A stretch of 64,000 nt of DNA from Thiogranum sp. GTDB lineage: Bacteria; Pseudomonadota; Gammaproteobacteria; DSM-19610. Below the pieces are notes generated by a model. That model saw only the letters and a program-made list of their open reading frames with translations, ran no database searches and was not told the origin of the DNA. Shown in pieces: positions 34,896 through 45,449 of this stretch (the first letter of the stretch is position 1; each line of letters starts with the position of its first letter). The position numbers and the translations under genes were made by a program. The stretch spans positions 62,001-126,000 of the forward strand of contig JASBSS010000018.1 of the NCBI GenBank assembly GCA_030148805.1. The letters are read 5' to 3'.

Positions 34896-36944
34896 ATGCC
34901 GGAACATCGACGCACCCTGCTGGTGACCAGCGCGCTGCCCTATGCCAATGGGTCGATCCATCTGGGGCACCTGGTCGAATATATCCAGACCGACATCTGG
35001 GTGCGCTTTCAGAAAATGCGCGGCCACGACTGTGTCTACGTCTGCGCCGACGATGCCCACGGCACGCCGATCATGCTGCGCGCCCAGCACGAAGGCATCA
35101 CGCCACAAGCGCTGATCGAGCGCGTGGCGCGGGAACACCGCGCCGATTTTGCCGATTTTCTGATCGGTTTCGACAACTATCACAGCACCCACTCGGAGGA
35201 GAACCGCGAACTCTCGGCGCTGATCTACCAACGCCTGCGTGACGCCGGACATATCGAGACGGCCACCATCACCCAGGCCTACGACCCTGAGGAGCAGATG
35301 TTCCTGCCGGATCGTTTCATCAAAGGCGAATGTCCGCGTTGCGGCGCCGCCGACCAATATGGCGATTCCTGTGAAGTCTGCGGCGCCACTTACGCGCCGA
35401 CGGAACTGAAAAACCCCGTTTCGGCGGTCTCGGGCGCCACGCCGGTGGAGAAACAATCGCTGCACTATTTCTTCCGCCTGGCCGATTTCGAGGACAGCCT
35501 GCGCGCCTGGACCGGCGGCGGCCACCTGCAGCCGGAAGTCAGCAACAAACTCGGCGAATGGTTCAAGGAGGGCTTGCGCAACTGGGACATCTCGCGCGAC
35601 GCGCCCTATTTCGGCTTCGAGATACCGGACGCGCCGGGCAAGTATTTCTATGTCTGGCTGGACGCGCCGATCGGCTACCTCGCCAGCTTCAAACACTACT
35701 GCGAGCGCAGCGGCAAGGACTTCGAGGCCTATCTCAAGGAAGACAGCGGCACCGAGTTGTACCACTTCATTGGCAAGGACATCATCTATTTTCACGCCCT
35801 GTTCTGGCCTGCAATGCTCGAAGGGGCGGGCCTGCGCAAACCCGACGCGATCTTCGCCCACGGTTTTCTCACCGTCAACGGTCAGAAGATGTCCAAATCG
35901 CGCGGCACTTTCATCAAGGCGCGCACCTATCTGGACCATCTGCATCCGGAATACCTGCGCTATTACTTCGCCGCCAAACTCGACGCCGGCGTCGGCGACA
36001 TCGACCTCAATCTGGAGGATTTCACCCAGCGGGTCAACAGCGACCTGGTGGGCAAGTACGTCAACATCGCCAGTCGCAGCGCCAACTTCATCGTCAAGCA
36101 GTTCGACGGCCGGCTGCTCGGCGTCGACGAATTCTGCGCCGACGCAGAAGCGCTCGAGCGCTACGTGAGCGATGTCGAGGTACATACGAAAATCATTGCC
36201 GAGGCGTACGAAGCGCGAGAATTCAGCCAGGCCATGCGTAAAATCATGGAGATCGCCGCCCAGATCAACCAATACTTCGACGAGCAGGAACCCTGGAAAC
36301 TGGCCAAGGACCCGGCGCAGAAAGACCGTTTGCACCAGGTCTGTTCGCGGATTCTGCACGGTTTCCACCAGCTGTCGGTGTTGCTCGCTCCGGTACTGCC
36401 CGGCATCACCCGGCGGGTGGCGCGGGAATTGTTCGGGCTGGCGCGCGATTTCACCTGGGACGATCTCGACCCGCAACGCTTTCCCCGCCATCTCAATCCG
36501 TTCAAGCATCTCGCCCAGCGCATCGACAGCGACAAGGTACAAGCCATGATCGACGCCTCCAAAGAAGACATGTCCGCCTCGCCGGCAACCCCAAAATCAA
36601 CCGGCGAAGCGATCGCCGCCACCATCAGCTTCGCGGATTTCGCCAAAGTGGATCTGCGCGTGGCGCGCATCGCCAAAGCCGAGGCGGTGGAGGGTGCCGA
36701 CAAGCTGCTGCGACTGACGCTGGATCTCGGCGGCGAGACACGCAACGTCTTCGCCGGCATCAAAAGCGCCTATCAACCCGCGGACCTGGAAGGCAAGCTC
36801 ACCGTGATGGTGGCCAATCTGGCGCCGCGCAAAATGCGCTTCGGCGTCTCCGAGGGCATGGTGCTGGCGGCCGGGCCCGGCGGCGAGGAACTCTACATTC
36901 TCGAACCGCACGCCGGCGCGCAGCCGGGCATGCGGATCCAGTGA
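34896..36944 (+). CDS. metG: Methionyl-tRNA synthetase
   Basis: A 682-residue class I synthetase. The HIGH-type motif is [10 protein letters not shown]; the zinc knuckle has [18 protein letters not shown]; the KMSKS loop is [11 protein letters not shown] (about residue 330). The anticodon-binding helical domain follows, and after a linker the C-terminal tRNA-binding OB-fold domain (about 575-682; [33 protein letters not shown]) supports dimerisation. The length is that of the long dimeric form, as in E. coli. The rsx operon begins 75 bp downstream. Confidence 0.97.
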   Translation: MPEHRRTLLVTSALPYANGSIHLGHLVEYIQTDIWVRFQKMRGHDCVYVCADDAHGTPIMLRAQHEGITPQALIERVAREHRADFADFLIGFDNYHSTHSEENRELSALIYQRLRDAGHIETATITQAYDPEEQMFLPDRFIKGECPRCGAADQYGDSCEVCGATYAPTELKNPVSAVSGATPVEKQSLHYFFRLADFEDSLRAWTGGGHLQPEVSNKLGEWFKEGLRNWDISRDAPYFGFEIPDAPGKYFYVWLDAPIGYLASFKHYCERSGKDFEAYLKEDSGTELYHFIGKDIIYFHALFWPAMLEGAGLRKPDAIFAHGFLTVNGQKMSKSRGTFIKARTYLDHLHPEYLRYYFAAKLDAGVGDIDLNLEDFTQRVNSDLVGKYVNIASRSANFIVKQFDGRLLGVDEFCADAEALERYVSDVEVHTKIIAEAYEAREFSQAMRKIMEIAAQINQYFDEQEPWKLAKDPAQKDRLHQVCSRILHGFHQLSVLLAPVLPGITRRVARELFGLARDFTWDDLDPQRFPRHLNPFKHLAQRIDSDKVQAMIDASKEDMSASPATPKSTGEAIAATISFADFAKVDLRVARIAKAEAVEGADKLLRLTLDLGGETRNVFAGIKSAYQPADLEGKLTVMVANLAPRKMRFGVSEGMVLAAGPGGEELYILEPHAGAQPGMRIQ

Positions 36945-37019
36945 CATGGCGGCAATTCACCGAAAACACTGGCGGTTAATCGTCTGGCGGCGACTCCATT
37001 CTGGGGTACCATCTGCGGC

Positions 37020-37601
37020 ATGAGCGAACTCGCCCTCATCCTCGTCAGCACCGTTCTGGTGAACAACTTCGTGCTGGTGAAATTTCTCGGTCTGTGCCCG
37101 TTCATGGGGGTGTCGCGCAAAATCGAGACAGCGACGGGAATGGCCTTGGCGACCACCTTCGTGCTCACCCTGTCGTCGGTGTGCAGCTACCTGGCCAACG
37201 AATACCTGCTGGCGCCGCTGGGACTGGAATACCTGCGCACCATCACCTTCATCCTGGTCATCGCCGTGGTGGTGCAGTTCACCGAAATGGTGGTGCACAA
37301 GACCAGCCCGCTGCTCTACCAGGTGCTGGGCATTTTCCTGCCGCTGATCACCACCAATTGCGCGGTGCTCGGCGTCGCCCTGCTCAACGTCCAGGAACAG
37401 CACGGATTTCTCGAATCGGCGGTCTACGGCTTTGGCGCCGCGGTCGGCTTCTCGCTGGTGATGATCCTGTTCGCCGGCATCCGCGAGCGGGTGGCGGCGG
37501 CCGACGTGCCGGCGGCCTTTCAGGGCTCGGCCATCGCCCTGATCACCGCCGGACTGATGTCGCTGGCGTTCATGGGTTTCTCCGGCCTCATCAAGGGCTA
37601 G
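37020..37601 (+). CDS. rsxA: Rnf/Rsx electron transport complex subunit A
   Basis: A 193-residue integral membrane protein with six hydrophobic segments. The motifs [20 protein letters not shown] and [19 protein letters not shown] each carry one Cys of the membrane Fe-S site shared with RsxE. The complex moves electrons between NADH and ferredoxin coupled to ion flow; in E. coli Rsx keeps SoxR reduced. It is the first gene of rsxABCDGE. rsxB follows after 7 bp. Confidence 0.95.
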   Translation: MSELALILVSTVLVNNFVLVKFLGLCPFMGVSRKIETATGMALATTFVLTLSSVCSYLANEYLLAPLGLEYLRTITFILVIAVVVQFTEMVVHKTSPLLYQVLGIFLPLITTNCAVLGVALLNVQEQHGFLESAVYGFGAAVGFSLVMILFAGIRERVAAADVPAAFQGSAIALITAGLMSLAFMGFSGLIKG

Positions 37602-37608
37602 CCGCGAG

Positions 37609-38172
37609 ATGCTGACCGCGATCCTCGCACTCGGCACGCTGGCGGCGCTGTTTGGCCTGTTGCTGGGGTATTCGGCCATACGCTTCCGCGTGGAGGGCGA
37701 TCCGATCGTCGACCAGATCGACAATCTGTTGCCGCAGACCCAATGTGGCCAATGCGGCTTCCCCGGTTGCCGGCCCTATGCGGAGGCCATCGCCGGCGGG
37801 GAGGCGGATATCAACCAATGTCCACCGGGCGGCGACAGCGGCATCCAGGCGCTGGCCGAGCTGCTCGGGGTCGACCCCAAGCCCCTGAATGCCGAACATG
37901 GCGAACACACCGAGGCGCGTGTGGCGGTGATCGACGAGCAGACCTGCATCGGCTGCACGCTGTGCATCCAGGCGTGTCCGGTCGACGCCATCCTCGGCGC
38001 CGCCAAGCAGATGCACACGGTGATCGCCCGCGAGTGCACGGGCTGCGATCTCTGCGTGGCGCCCTGTCCGGTCGACTGTATCGAAATGGTGCCGGTCGAA
38101 CGTGCGCTGGCCACCTGGAAGTGGCCTTATCCGCAGGGAGAACACCGGCCGATCGCGGATACCGGCAGCTGA
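37609..38172 (+). CDS. rsxB: Rnf/Rsx complex ferredoxin subunit B
   Basis: A 187-residue Fe-S protein with an N-terminal membrane anchor ([20 protein letters not shown]). The first cluster domain has [10 protein letters not shown], and two 4Fe-4S ferredoxin sites follow: [16 protein letters not shown] and [16 protein letters not shown]. It accepts or supplies electrons on the cytoplasmic side. Its TGA overlaps the ATG of rsxC. Confidence 0.95.
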   Translation: MLTAILALGTLAALFGLLLGYSAIRFRVEGDPIVDQIDNLLPQTQCGQCGFPGCRPYAEAIAGGEADINQCPPGGDSGIQALAELLGVDPKPLNAEHGEHTEARVAVIDEQTCIGCTLCIQACPVDAILGAAKQMHTVIARECTGCDLCVAPCPVDCIEMVPVERALATWKWPYPQGEHRPIADTGS

Positions 38173-39773
38173 TGGTGGACCTGCTGCAACAGCCGCTGGA
38201 CATCGTCGGTGGCCTGCGCCTGGCGGCCAACAAGGCGCAGTCGCTGCGCAGCCCCCTGCGCGCCGCACCCATCCCCGAGCGTCTGATCGTGCCGCTGGGC
38301 CAACACATCGGCGATCCGGCCGAAGCGAGCGTGGAGGTCGGCCAACAGGTGCTCACCGGACAGGTCATCGGCCGTTCGCTGAACTATATCGGCGCGCCGG
38401 TGCACGCCCCCGCCTCCGGCACCGTCTGCGACATCGGCGACTATCCGGTGGCGCACCCGTCCGGCCTCAAGGCCACCTGTGTGGTCATCCAGAGCGACGG
38501 ACAGGACCGGCGTGCCGAGACCGGTCTGCGCATGCCGGCGGCGTTGGCGGCCGACCCGGCCGACATCCGCCAGCGGGTCCGCGACGCCGGCATCGTCGGC
38601 CTCGGCGGCGCGGGATTCCCCAGCGCGGTGAAACTCAACCCCGGCCGCGAAGTCGAGCTGCTGGTGATCAACGCGGCCGAATGCGAACCCTATATCAGCT
38701 GTGACGAGGCGCTGATGTGCGCCCGTCCCGAGGAGGTGATCGCGGGTATCCGCATCATGCAGCACGCCCTGCAGGCCCGTCAGGTCGTGATCGGCCTGGA
38801 AGACAACATGCCCGCGGCCTTCGATTGTCTCAAGCGCGGCCTGGAGGCCGTCGGCGAGACCGCCATCCGCATCATGCCGGTGCCGACGGTCTACCCGGCA
38901 GGCGGCGAAAAACAATTGATCTATGCACTCACCGGCGAAGAGGTCCCCAGCCAGGGACTGCCCGCCGATCTCGGCATCGTCTGCCACAATGTCGGTACCG
39001 CCGCGGCCGTGGCGCGCGCGCTGGGACAGGGCGAGCCGTTGATTTCGCGCATTGTGACCGTCACCGGCGCCGGGGTGCGGGAGCCGTGCAATCTCGAGGT
39101 CAGAATCGGCACCCCCATCGCCGAGCTCGTCGCCGCCTGCGGCGGCTACAGCGATCAGGTCACCCGTCTGCTCATGGGCGGCCCGATGATGGGCATCTCC
39201 CTGACCAGCGACCGGCTGCCAGTGATCAAGACCACCAACTGCATCCTCGCCGCCAGTGACGCCGAGGCGCCGGCGCCGGCGGCCGCGCGGCCCTGTATCC
39301 GCTGTGGCAAATGCGCCGAAGTCTGCCCCGCCTACCTGCTGCCGCAACAACTCTTCTGGTACGCGCACGCGCGCGACTTCGACAAGGTGCAGGACTATAA
39401 CCTGTTCGACTGCATCGAATGCGGCTGCTGCGCCCAGGTCTGCCCGAGCCATATTCCGCTGGTACAGTACTACCGCTTCGCGAAAACGGAAATCTGGGAT
39501 CTGGAGCGCCAGCGCGCGCGCGCCGACGTCGCCCGCCAGCGTCACGAGTTCCGCCTGGAACGCCTGGAGCGGGAGAAGCAAGCCCTCGAGGCCCGGCGCG
39601 CGGCGGCCAAGAAAGGTCTGGAGACGCGTGAAAAAAGCGGCGACGCGGACGCCAAGAAGGCGGAAATCGCCGCCGCTCTGGCGCGCGTCCAGGCCAGGAA
39701 ATCCGGCCAGGCCGCAACCCCTGGGACGGGCGCCCCGGACGACTCCGCAAACACCTCCAAGGCCAACCGCTGA
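38172..39773 (+). CDS. rsxC: Rnf/Rsx complex subunit C (NADH-binding)
   Basis: A 533-residue soluble subunit. The N-terminal barrel-sandwich and Rossmann-like NADH/FMN parts contain GLGGAGFPSAVKL and NAAECEPYISCDEAL. Two 4Fe-4S sites lie at about 375-425: CIRCGKCAEVCP and CIECGCCAQVCP. The C-terminal tail (about 440-533) is a charged Ala/Lys/Arg-rich helix, a common but variable RsxC feature. The ATG at 38172 overlaps the rsxB stop; a frame running 143 codons further upstream is out of phase with rsxB and not real. Confidence 0.95.
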   Translation: MVDLLQQPLDIVGGLRLAANKAQSLRSPLRAAPIPERLIVPLGQHIGDPAEASVEVGQQVLTGQVIGRSLNYIGAPVHAPASGTVCDIGDYPVAHPSGLKATCVVIQSDGQDRRAETGLRMPAALAADPADIRQRVRDAGIVGLGGAGFPSAVKLNPGREVELLVINAAECEPYISCDEALMCARPEEVIAGIRIMQHALQARQVVIGLEDNMPAAFDCLKRGLEAVGETAIRIMPVPTVYPAGGEKQLIYALTGEEVPSQGLPADLGIVCHNVGTAAAVARALGQGEPLISRIVTVTGAGVREPCNLEVRIGTPIAELVAACGGYSDQVTRLLMGGPMMGISLTSDRLPVIKTTNCILAASDAEAPAPAAARPCIRCGKCAEVCPAYLLPQQLFWYAHARDFDKVQDYNLFDCIECGCCAQVCPSHIPLVQYYRFAKTEIWDLERQRARADVARQRHEFRLERLEREKQALEARRAAAKKGLETREKSGDADAKKAEIAAALARVQARKSGQAATPGTGAPDDSANTSKANR

Positions 39774-40810
39774 TGGACTTCCCCACCCAGAGCTCGCCCT
39801 ATCTGCCGGCCTCCAACGACGTCGGACAATTGATGTTGCGGGTGTCGCTGGCACTGGTGCCGGGGGCGTTGTGCCTGTTCTGGTTCTTCGGCTGGGGCGT
39901 GGTCTTCAACCTGGTGCTGAGCGCGCTGAGCGCGGTGCTCGCCGAGGCGGCGATACTCGCTTTACGCGGCCGCCCGATCAGGCCCGCGCTCGGTGACGGC
40001 AGTGCGCTGCTCACCGGCCTGCTGCTGGCACTGGCGCTGCCGCCGCTGGCGCCCTGGTGGATCCCGGTGTTGGGCGCGGCCTTTGCCATCGTCGTCGCCA
40101 AGCAGTTGTTCGGCGGCCTGGGTTACAACCCGTTCAATCCCGCCATGGTGGGCTTTGTCGTTCTGATCATCTCCTTTCCGCTGCAAATGACGTTGTGGCC
40201 GCCACCGACGGGCCTGCACGAGGGCCATGCCCTCGACCTGGGCGAAACTTTCAGGTTGATCTTCAGCGGCGCGACGCCGGATTCTCACACCCTGGACAGC
40301 CTGACGATGGCGACGCCGCTCGACAGCGCGAAAACCCAGCTTGGGCTGGATTACACCTGGAGCGAAATCCGCGCCAAGCCTTTGTATGGCGGTTTCGCCG
40401 GCTATGGCTGGGAGTGGATCAACCTGGCCTATCTGGCCGGTGGGTTGTGGCTGTGGCGCAAACGCGTCATTCAATGGCAGATCCCCGTGGCCCTGTTGGG
40501 CGCACTGGGCGCCACCGCGCTGCTGTTCCACATCGGCGATAGCGACACCTTCGGTTCGCCTCTGTTCCATCTGTTCAGCGGCGCCACCATGCTGGGCGCG
40601 TTTTTCATCGCCACCGATCCGGTCTCCGCCGCGACCACGCCGCGCGGCCGACTCTACTACGGCGCCGGTATCGGCGTTCTCACCTACGTGATTCGCACCT
40701 GGGGCGGCTATCCCGACGCCATCGCGTTTTCGGTGCTGCTGATGAACATGGCCGCACCCACCATCGATTACTACACCCAGCCGCGGGTCTTCGGGCATCG
40801 GGACAAGTAA
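39773..40810 (+). CDS. rsxD: Rnf/Rsx complex subunit D
   Basis: A 345-residue membrane protein related to NqrB, with about ten hydrophobic segments. The site of covalent FMN attachment should be T181 in DSLTMATPLD. Other conserved parts are GGLGYNPFNPAMVGFV and FIATDPVSAATTPRGR. Its ATG overlaps the rsxC stop (TGATG). rsxG follows after 6 bp. Confidence 0.95.
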   Translation: MDFPTQSSPYLPASNDVGQLMLRVSLALVPGALCLFWFFGWGVVFNLVLSALSAVLAEAAILALRGRPIRPALGDGSALLTGLLLALALPPLAPWWIPVLGAAFAIVVAKQLFGGLGYNPFNPAMVGFVVLIISFPLQMTLWPPPTGLHEGHALDLGETFRLIFSGATPDSHTLDSLTMATPLDSAKTQLGLDYTWSEIRAKPLYGGFAGYGWEWINLAYLAGGLWLWRKRVIQWQIPVALLGALGATALLFHIGDSDTFGSPLFHLFSGATMLGAFFIATDPVSAATTPRGRLYYGAGIGVLTYVIRTWGGYPDAIAFSVLLMNMAAPTIDYYTQPRVFGHRDK

Positions 40811-40816
40811 GCCGCC

Positions 40817-41449
40817 ATGCGCTACCGGCCCGTGCTCATCTCGGTCATTTTCCTGTTCCTGTTCGCGGTGATCGGCAGCGGACTGGTGGCCTACATGCAT
40901 GAGAACACCGCCGCGCGCATTGCCGACAATCAACGCCGCGCCCTGCTGCAGAGCCTGAATGAACTGATCCCCCACGCCGACTACAACAACGACATCTATA
41001 CCGATATCGTCTACGTGCGCGACCCGGAACTGCTCGGCACCCCACAGCCGGTGCCGGTCTACCGGGCGCGCAAGAACGGCTGGCCGGTCGCCGCCGTATT
41101 CGCCCCGGTCGCGCCCAATGGTTACAACGGCGCCATCCGTCTGCTGGTGGCCGTCAGGGTGGACGGCACGCTCGCCGGCGTACGGGTGCTCGCCCACCGG
41201 GAGACGCCCGGGCTCGGCGACCACATCGAGGCCGATCGCTCCGACTGGATCCTCGCCTTCAACGGCAAGTCGCTCCAGGATCCCAAGCCGCAAAACTGGA
41301 AAGTGAAACGCGACGGGGGCGTATTCGATCAGTTTACCGGCGCCACCATCACGCCGCGCGCGGTCGTGGCCGCGATCAAGAACACGCTGTTATACTATCA
41401 GGCCCACGGCCACGGCCTGTTCGAGAAACACCCGGCGAAGACATCATGA
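40817..41449 (+). CDS. rsxG: Rnf/Rsx complex subunit G
   Basis: A 210-residue periplasmic FMN protein with one N-terminal membrane span (about 6-26). FMN is expected on T177 in [29 protein letters not shown] is the usual conserved stretch. It overlaps rsxE by 4 bp (ATGA). Confidence 0.94.
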   Translation: MRYRPVLISVIFLFLFAVIGSGLVAYMHENTAARIADNQRRALLQSLNELIPHADYNNDIYTDIVYVRDPELLGTPQPVPVYRARKNGWPVAAVFAPVAPNGYNGAIRLLVAVRVDGTLAGVRVLAHRETPGLGDHIEADRSDWILAFNGKSLQDPKPQNWKVKRDGGVFDQFTGATITPRAVVAAIKNTLLYYQAHGHGLFEKHPAKTS

Positions 41450-42135
41450 GCGGCTACCGCAGGATTTTGCGCGACGGTCTCTGGACCAACAATGTCGGTC
41501 TGGTGCAGCTTTTGGGCCTGTGTCCGCTGCTGGCGGTGACCGGCACCTTCATCAACGGCCTGGGTCTCGGGCTGGCGACGCTGATCACGCTGGTCGCCTC
41601 GAACGTGATCATTTCGCTGATCCGCAAACTGGTGCGGCCGGAGGTCCGTATTCCGGTATTCGTACTGGTCATCGCGTCAGTGGTGACCGTGATCGAGTTG
41701 AGCATGAGCGCCTATCTTTACGGGCTCTACAAAGTCCTGGGCATTTTCATCCCGCTGATCGTCACCAATTGCTCGATCATCGGCCGGGCCGAAGCCTTCG
41801 CCTCCAAGAACAGCGTCGGGCGTGCCCTGACCGACGGTTTCGCCATGGGCCTGGGGTTTCTGCTGGTGTTGGTCACGCTCGGCGGTCTGCGCGAAATCAT
41901 CGGCCAGGGCACGCTGTTCGCCGGGGCCCACCTGATGTTCGGCGAAGCCGCGCGCACCTGGACGATTACGCTGATCGACAACTACAGTGGATTTCTGCTG
42001 GCCATTCTGCCGCCCGGTGCCTTCATCGGCCTGGGCCTGCTGATCGCGCTGAAAAATGTCATCGACCGGGCGGGCCAACGGCGCGCCGCCCTCGTGACGA
42101 CGCCACCGCCGGCGCCAGCGAGGACCACGGCCTGA
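41446..42135 (+). CDS. rsxE: Rnf/Rsx complex subunit E
   Basis: A 229-residue membrane subunit homologous to Rsx[20 protein letters not shown] and [23 protein letters not shown] carry its Cys ligands. Six hydrophobic segments are visible. It closes the rsx gene set, and nth follows after 7 bp, as in E. coli and many other Gammaproteobacteria. Confidence 0.95.
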   Translation: MSGYRRILRDGLWTNNVGLVQLLGLCPLLAVTGTFINGLGLGLATLITLVASNVIISLIRKLVRPEVRIPVFVLVIASVVTVIELSMSAYLYGLYKVLGIFIPLIVTNCSIIGRAEAFASKNSVGRALTDGFAMGLGFLLVLVTLGGLREIIGQGTLFAGAHLMFGEAARTWTITLIDNYSGFLLAILPPGAFIGLGLLIALKNVIDRAGQRRAALVTTPPPAPARTTA

Positions 42136-42142
42136 AAGGCGC

Positions 42143-42778
42143 ATGAACCAGCAAAAACGCACAGACATCTTTACCCGCTTACGCCGGGAAAACCCCGAAC
42201 CGACCACCGAGCTCGAGTACGCCAACCCCTATCAGTTGCTGGTGGCGGTCACCCTCTCGGCGCAGGCGACCGATGTCGGGGTCAACAAAGCCACCCGTGG
42301 GCTGTTCAAGAAGGTCCGGCGCCCGCAGGATATGCTCAAACTCGGGGAACCGGGCCTGAAATCGCACATCAAAAGCATCGGCCTGTTCAACACCAAAGCC
42401 CGGAATCTGCTCGCCGCCGCGAAACTACTGGTCGAACAACACAACGGCGAGGTGCCGGCAAGCCGCGAGGCGCTGCAGGCCCTGCCCGGCGTGGGACGCA
42501 AGACGGCCAACGTCGTCCTCAATACGGCCTTCGGTCAACCGACCATCGCCGTCGATACGCACATCTTCCGGGTCTGCAACCGCACCGGCATTGCGCCGGG
42601 GAAAAACGTCACCGAGGTCGAACGCCGCCTGGAGCGCTGCGTACCGGCCGAGTTCAAACAGGATGCCCACCACTGGTTGATCCTGCACGGACGCTACACC
42701 TGCCTGGCGCGCACCCCCCGCTGCGGCAGCTGCATTATCGAAGACCTGTGCGAGTTTCGTCACAAAACCGAAGTCTGA
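42143..42778 (+). CDS. nth: Endonuclease III
   Basis: A 211-residue DNA glycosylase/AP lyase for oxidised pyrimidines. The helix-hairpin-helix is LQALPGVGRKTANVVL with the catalytic Lys, the catalytic Asp lies in AVDTHIFRVCNRTG, and the 4Fe-4S loop is CLARTPRCGSCIIEDLC (C-x6-C-x2-C-x5-C pattern). It is the last gene of the rsx transcript. Confidence 0.96.
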   Translation: MNQQKRTDIFTRLRRENPEPTTELEYANPYQLLVAVTLSAQATDVGVNKATRGLFKKVRRPQDMLKLGEPGLKSHIKSIGLFNTKARNLLAAAKLLVEQHNGEVPASREALQALPGVGRKTANVVLNTAFGQPTIAVDTHIFRVCNRTGIAPGKNVTEVERRLERCVPAEFKQDAHHWLILHGRYTCLARTPRCGSCIIEDLCEFRHKTEV

Positions 42779-42854
42779 CTTCCCCGCGGAACCTGCCCGG
42801 GCGCCTTGCAATCCGGGTACGCTGACGGGTACTCTTGGATGAGGCACAAAAAAC

Positions 42855-43295
42855 GTGGTATTTAGCCAGGATCGCGACAAACTACGCCAACTGTACTGCG
42901 AGGCTTGGCAACAACATCGGCAGGGCCGCGAACTGGAGCCGTTGCAGACGCAGATCGTCGCGGTCGTGGAACGCCACCCGGAGTATCAGGCGCTGCTGGA
43001 ACAACCCGAACGGGCGCTGGCACGCGAATATCTGCCGGAACTGGGCGAGACCAACCCGTTCCTGCACATGGGCATGCACCTGGCCATCCATGAACAGGTG
43101 AGCACCGACCGCCCGGCCGGTATTCGCGAGATCTATCAGCGCACGGCCGCCGCCGGCGCCGACCCGCATGCGCTGGAGCATCAGTTGATGGAATGTCTGG
43201 CGGAAACGCTCTGGCAAGCACAGCGCGACGGCCAGCCGCCAGACGAGGACAGCTATCTGCGCTGTATCCGTGCGCGCCTGGGTCAGGTCTTTTGA
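42855..43295 (+). CDS. DUF1841 family protein
   Basis: A 146-residue cytoplasmic protein of the DUF1841 family, known from Beta- and Gammaproteobacteria. Features are a largely helical fold, NPFLHMGMHLAIHEQVSTDRP in the middle and HALEHQLMECLAETLWQAQRDG near the end. Its function is unknown; conserved His and Glu residues could bind metal, but this is inference. The start is GTG at 42855. It lies 76 bp after nth and may be read with it. Confidence 0.82.
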   Translation: MVFSQDRDKLRQLYCEAWQQHRQGRELEPLQTQIVAVVERHPEYQALLEQPERALAREYLPELGETNPFLHMGMHLAIHEQVSTDRPAGIREIYQRTAAAGADPHALEHQLMECLAETLWQAQRDGQPPDEDSYLRCIRARLGQVF

Positions 43296-43345
43296 GAGTC
43301 GCGACGCCGCCGGCGCAGATGGCCTGGCAAAAAACGGACCTTAAC

Positions 43346-43374
43346 GGAACCTTTACCTTTCCCGCCCGGTCGTA
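43346..43374 (+). promoter_or_regulatory. Candidate ECF-type promoter before bufA
   Basis: GGAACCT (43346-43352), a 15-bp spacer and GGTCGTA (43368-43374). This resembles the RpoE-class pattern GGAACTT-N15/16-GGTCTAA. It would leave a leader of about 90 nt before bufA. No sigma70-like alternative of similar quality is seen between 43296 and 43470. Confidence 0.35.
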
Positions 43375-43470
43375 AGGGTTGTTGTCCGCCCAACGGTGGA
43401 CGGAAACGACTTCCACCTTCACGTGGCGAGCGCGTACGATGCCACAAATCAAGTCCTTAGGAGGCTTATC

Positions 43471-43800
43471 ATGAAAAGTCCTGCAAAAAACCTGTCGGTG
43501 GCCGTGGGCGCCGCTTTCATTTCGTCCCTGGCGGGAACGGCGGTCGCCGCGACGGAAAACCCCTTCAGCATGACCCAATTGTCCAGCGGCTACATGGTCG
43601 CCGAGAACCAGGAAGGCAAGTGCGGCGAAGGCAAATGCGGCGGCATGGGTGACAAGAACAAGGTCAAGGCCGAAGGCAAGTGCGGCGAAGGCAAGTGCGG
43701 CGGCATGGGCGACACCCACGCGGGTAAGACCGGCGAGGAAATGGGCAAAGCCAAGGCCGAGGGCAAGTGCGGCGAAGGCAAGTGCGGCGGTAACAAGTAA
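43471..43800 (+). CDS. bufA: Bufferin-type metallophore precursor (BufA1/HvfA family)
   Basis: A 109-residue precursor with a signal peptide (to about AVAA, residue 26). The mature part carries three copies of EGKCGEGKCGG, six EGKCG motifs in all, separated by MGDKNKVKA and MGDTHAGKTGEEMGKAKA. Each Cys of the mature part lies in such a motif. In studied bufferins and HvfA these Cys become heterocyclic copper-binding groups through the MNIO enzyme and its partner, and the product buffers periplasmic copper. AGGAGG (43459-43464) gives a strong ribosome binding site. bufB, bufC and doxX follow. Confidence 0.92.
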   Translation: MKSPAKNLSVAVGAAFISSLAGTAVAATENPFSMTQLSSGYMVAENQEGKCGEGKCGGMGDKNKVKAEGKCGEGKCGGMGDTHAGKTGEEMGKAKAEGKCGEGKCGGNK

Positions 43801-43812
43801 ACCGGTTTCACC

Positions 43813-44673
43813 ATGGCGGCCGCGAAGTTTCCCGTGCATGGTGCCGGTCTGGGGCTGCGGCGGACCCTGCTGGGTCCGCTGGCGGACCAGCCGCCGGCGC
43901 AGGTCGGATTCTACGAAATCGCGCCGGAAAACTGGATTGGCGTCGGCGGGCGGTTTGGCAAGCAGCTGCGCGCCTTCACCGAACGCTACCCCTTTGTCAC
44001 CCACGGCCTGTCGCTGTCGATCGGTGGCCCGGCGCCGCTGGACGAAACCTTCCTGCGGCGCCTCAAGCGTTTCCTCGATCAGCACGGTATCGCCACCTAT
44101 ACCGAACACCTCAGCTATTGCAGTGACGACGGGCATCTGTACGATCTGATGCCGATTCCCTTCACCGCCGCGGCCGTAGCGCATACCGCGGCCCGGATCC
44201 GCCGAACTCAGGATATCCTCGAACGGCGCATCGCCCTGGAAAACGTCTCCTATTATGCCGCCCCCGGCCAGGAGATGGCCGAGATAGACTTCATCCGCGC
44301 GGTTCTCGAAGAGGCCGATTGCGACCTGTTGCTGGACGTCAACAACATTTACGTCAACAGCGTCAACCACGGCTATGACGCCGAGCAGTTTCTAAGCGCG
44401 TTACCGGCGCAACGGGTGGTGTATTGCCATATCGCCGGTCACTTCAACGAGGCCGACGATCTGATCGTGGACACCCACGGTGCCGATGTCATCGAACCGG
44501 TGTGGCGGCTGCTGGAGCTCGCCTATCGCCGCTTCGGAGTGATGCCGACCCTGCTGGAGCGCGATTTCAATATTCCGCCGCTGCCGCAGCTGCTGGGCGA
44601 AGTCGACCGGATTGTCGCGACCCAGGCGCGGTTTGCCGGCCTGAGGCCAGAGCGTCATGCCGGACACGCCTGA
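43813..44673 (+). CDS. bufB: MNIO-family (DUF692) bufferin maturase
   Basis: A 286-residue TIM-barrel multinuclear non-heme iron oxygenase. Metal-ligand and conserved motifs: [74 protein letters not shown] and [14 protein letters not shown]. It is expected to modify the Cys of the EGKCG motifs in BufA in the cytoplasm before export. It starts 12 bp after bufA without a strong ribosome binding site, and overlaps bufC by 17 bp. Confidence 0.93.
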   Translation: MAAAKFPVHGAGLGLRRTLLGPLADQPPAQVGFYEIAPENWIGVGGRFGKQLRAFTERYPFVTHGLSLSIGGPAPLDETFLRRLKRFLDQHGIATYTEHLSYCSDDGHLYDLMPIPFTAAAVAHTAARIRRTQDILERRIALENVSYYAAPGQEMAEIDFIRAVLEEADCDLLLDVNNIYVNSVNHGYDAEQFLSALPAQRVVYCHIAGHFNEADDLIVDTHGADVIEPVWRLLELAYRRFGVMPTLLERDFNIPPLPQLLGEVDRIVATQARFAGLRPERHAGHA

Positions 44674-45445
44674 GGTGGATTTCATCCGCCAGCAATATGC
44701 GTTCGCTGCGCATATTCGCGATCCCCGGCATCAGCCGCCCCCCGAGGGCATCGAGGATCGCCGACTGGGCATTTACCGTGAACTTTTTTTCAATAACATC
44801 GAGAATTTCCTCAGCAACAGTTTCCCGGTGCTGAAACGGATCCTCGCTCCCTCCGCGTGGCTGGCGCTGGCGCGCGATTTTTTTGCCCACCATCGCTGCC
44901 ATTCGCCCTTGTTTCTGGAGATCCCGCGGGAATTTCTCAATTACCTGGAAATCGAGCGCGGTGAGCGCGCCGGGGATCCCCCGTTTCTGCGCGAACTGGC
45001 CCACTACGAGTGGGTCGAACTGGCATTGTCGGTCGCCGAGGAACCGCCGCCTCCCAGCGTCGAGGCGCAGGGCGACCTGCTGGCCGCGGCGCCGGTGTTG
45101 TCAGCCCTCGCCTGGCCGCTGGCCTATCACTATCCGGTCCACCGCATCGGCCCGGAGTTCCAGCCGCAGGCGCCGCTGGCGCAACCGGTCTACCTGCTGG
45201 TGTATCGCGACCCGGCGGACGAAGTCGGCTTTCTGGAACTGAACGCGGTCTCGGCGCGCCTGTTCGCCCTGCTGCAGCAAGAGCCGCGCCGCGATGGCCG
45301 GTCGCTGCTGCGCCAGATCGCCCAGGAGCTGGCGCATCCGCAACCGCCGCAAGTCGTTCAGGGGGGCGCGGAGATTCTTGAACAATGGCGGCAATTGGGA
45401 ATCGTATTGGGCACGGCCAGACCGCCGGAACGACCAAGGGAGTGA
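44657..45445 (+). CDS. bufC: Bufferin peptide modification partner (DUF2063, BufC/HvfC)
   Basis: A 262-residue protein. The N-terminal DUF2063 domain (about 5-100) has [44 protein letters not shown] and [23 protein letters not shown]. The C-terminal part resembles the RRE-like or winged-helix region of HvfC, with [25 protein letters not shown]. Family members hold the precursor peptide for the MNIO enzyme. DoxX follows 4 bp downstream. Confidence 0.92.
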   Translation: MPDTPEVDFIRQQYAFAAHIRDPRHQPPPEGIEDRRLGIYRELFFNNIENFLSNSFPVLKRILAPSAWLALARDFFAHHRCHSPLFLEIPREFLNYLEIERGERAGDPPFLRELAHYEWVELALSVAEEPPPPSVEAQGDLLAAAPVLSALAWPLAYHYPVHRIGPEFQPQAPLAQPVYLLVYRDPADEVGFLELNAVSARLFALLQQEPRRDGRSLLRQIAQELAHPQPPQVVQGGAEILEQWRQLGIVLGTARPPERPRE

Positions 45446-45449
45446 TGCC

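Noticed and set aside
34779-36542. 587-residue open frame antisense to metG.
   Set aside because: It mirrors the codon bias of a GC-rich gene; metG is fully conserved on the other strand.
38127-39854. 575-residue open frame antisense to rsxC.
   Set aside because: rsxC has all motifs and start/stop overlaps with its operon neighbours; the antisense frame has none.
43615-43795. Direct repeats considered as a CRISPR or other repeat array.
   Set aside because: They are codon-phased and encode EGKCG motifs of the bufferin precursor; no spacers.
42862-44370. 502-residue minus-strand open frame over DUF1841, bufA and bufB.
   Set aside because: It crosses three well-supported plus-strand genes; its repeats are the complement of the EGKCG units.
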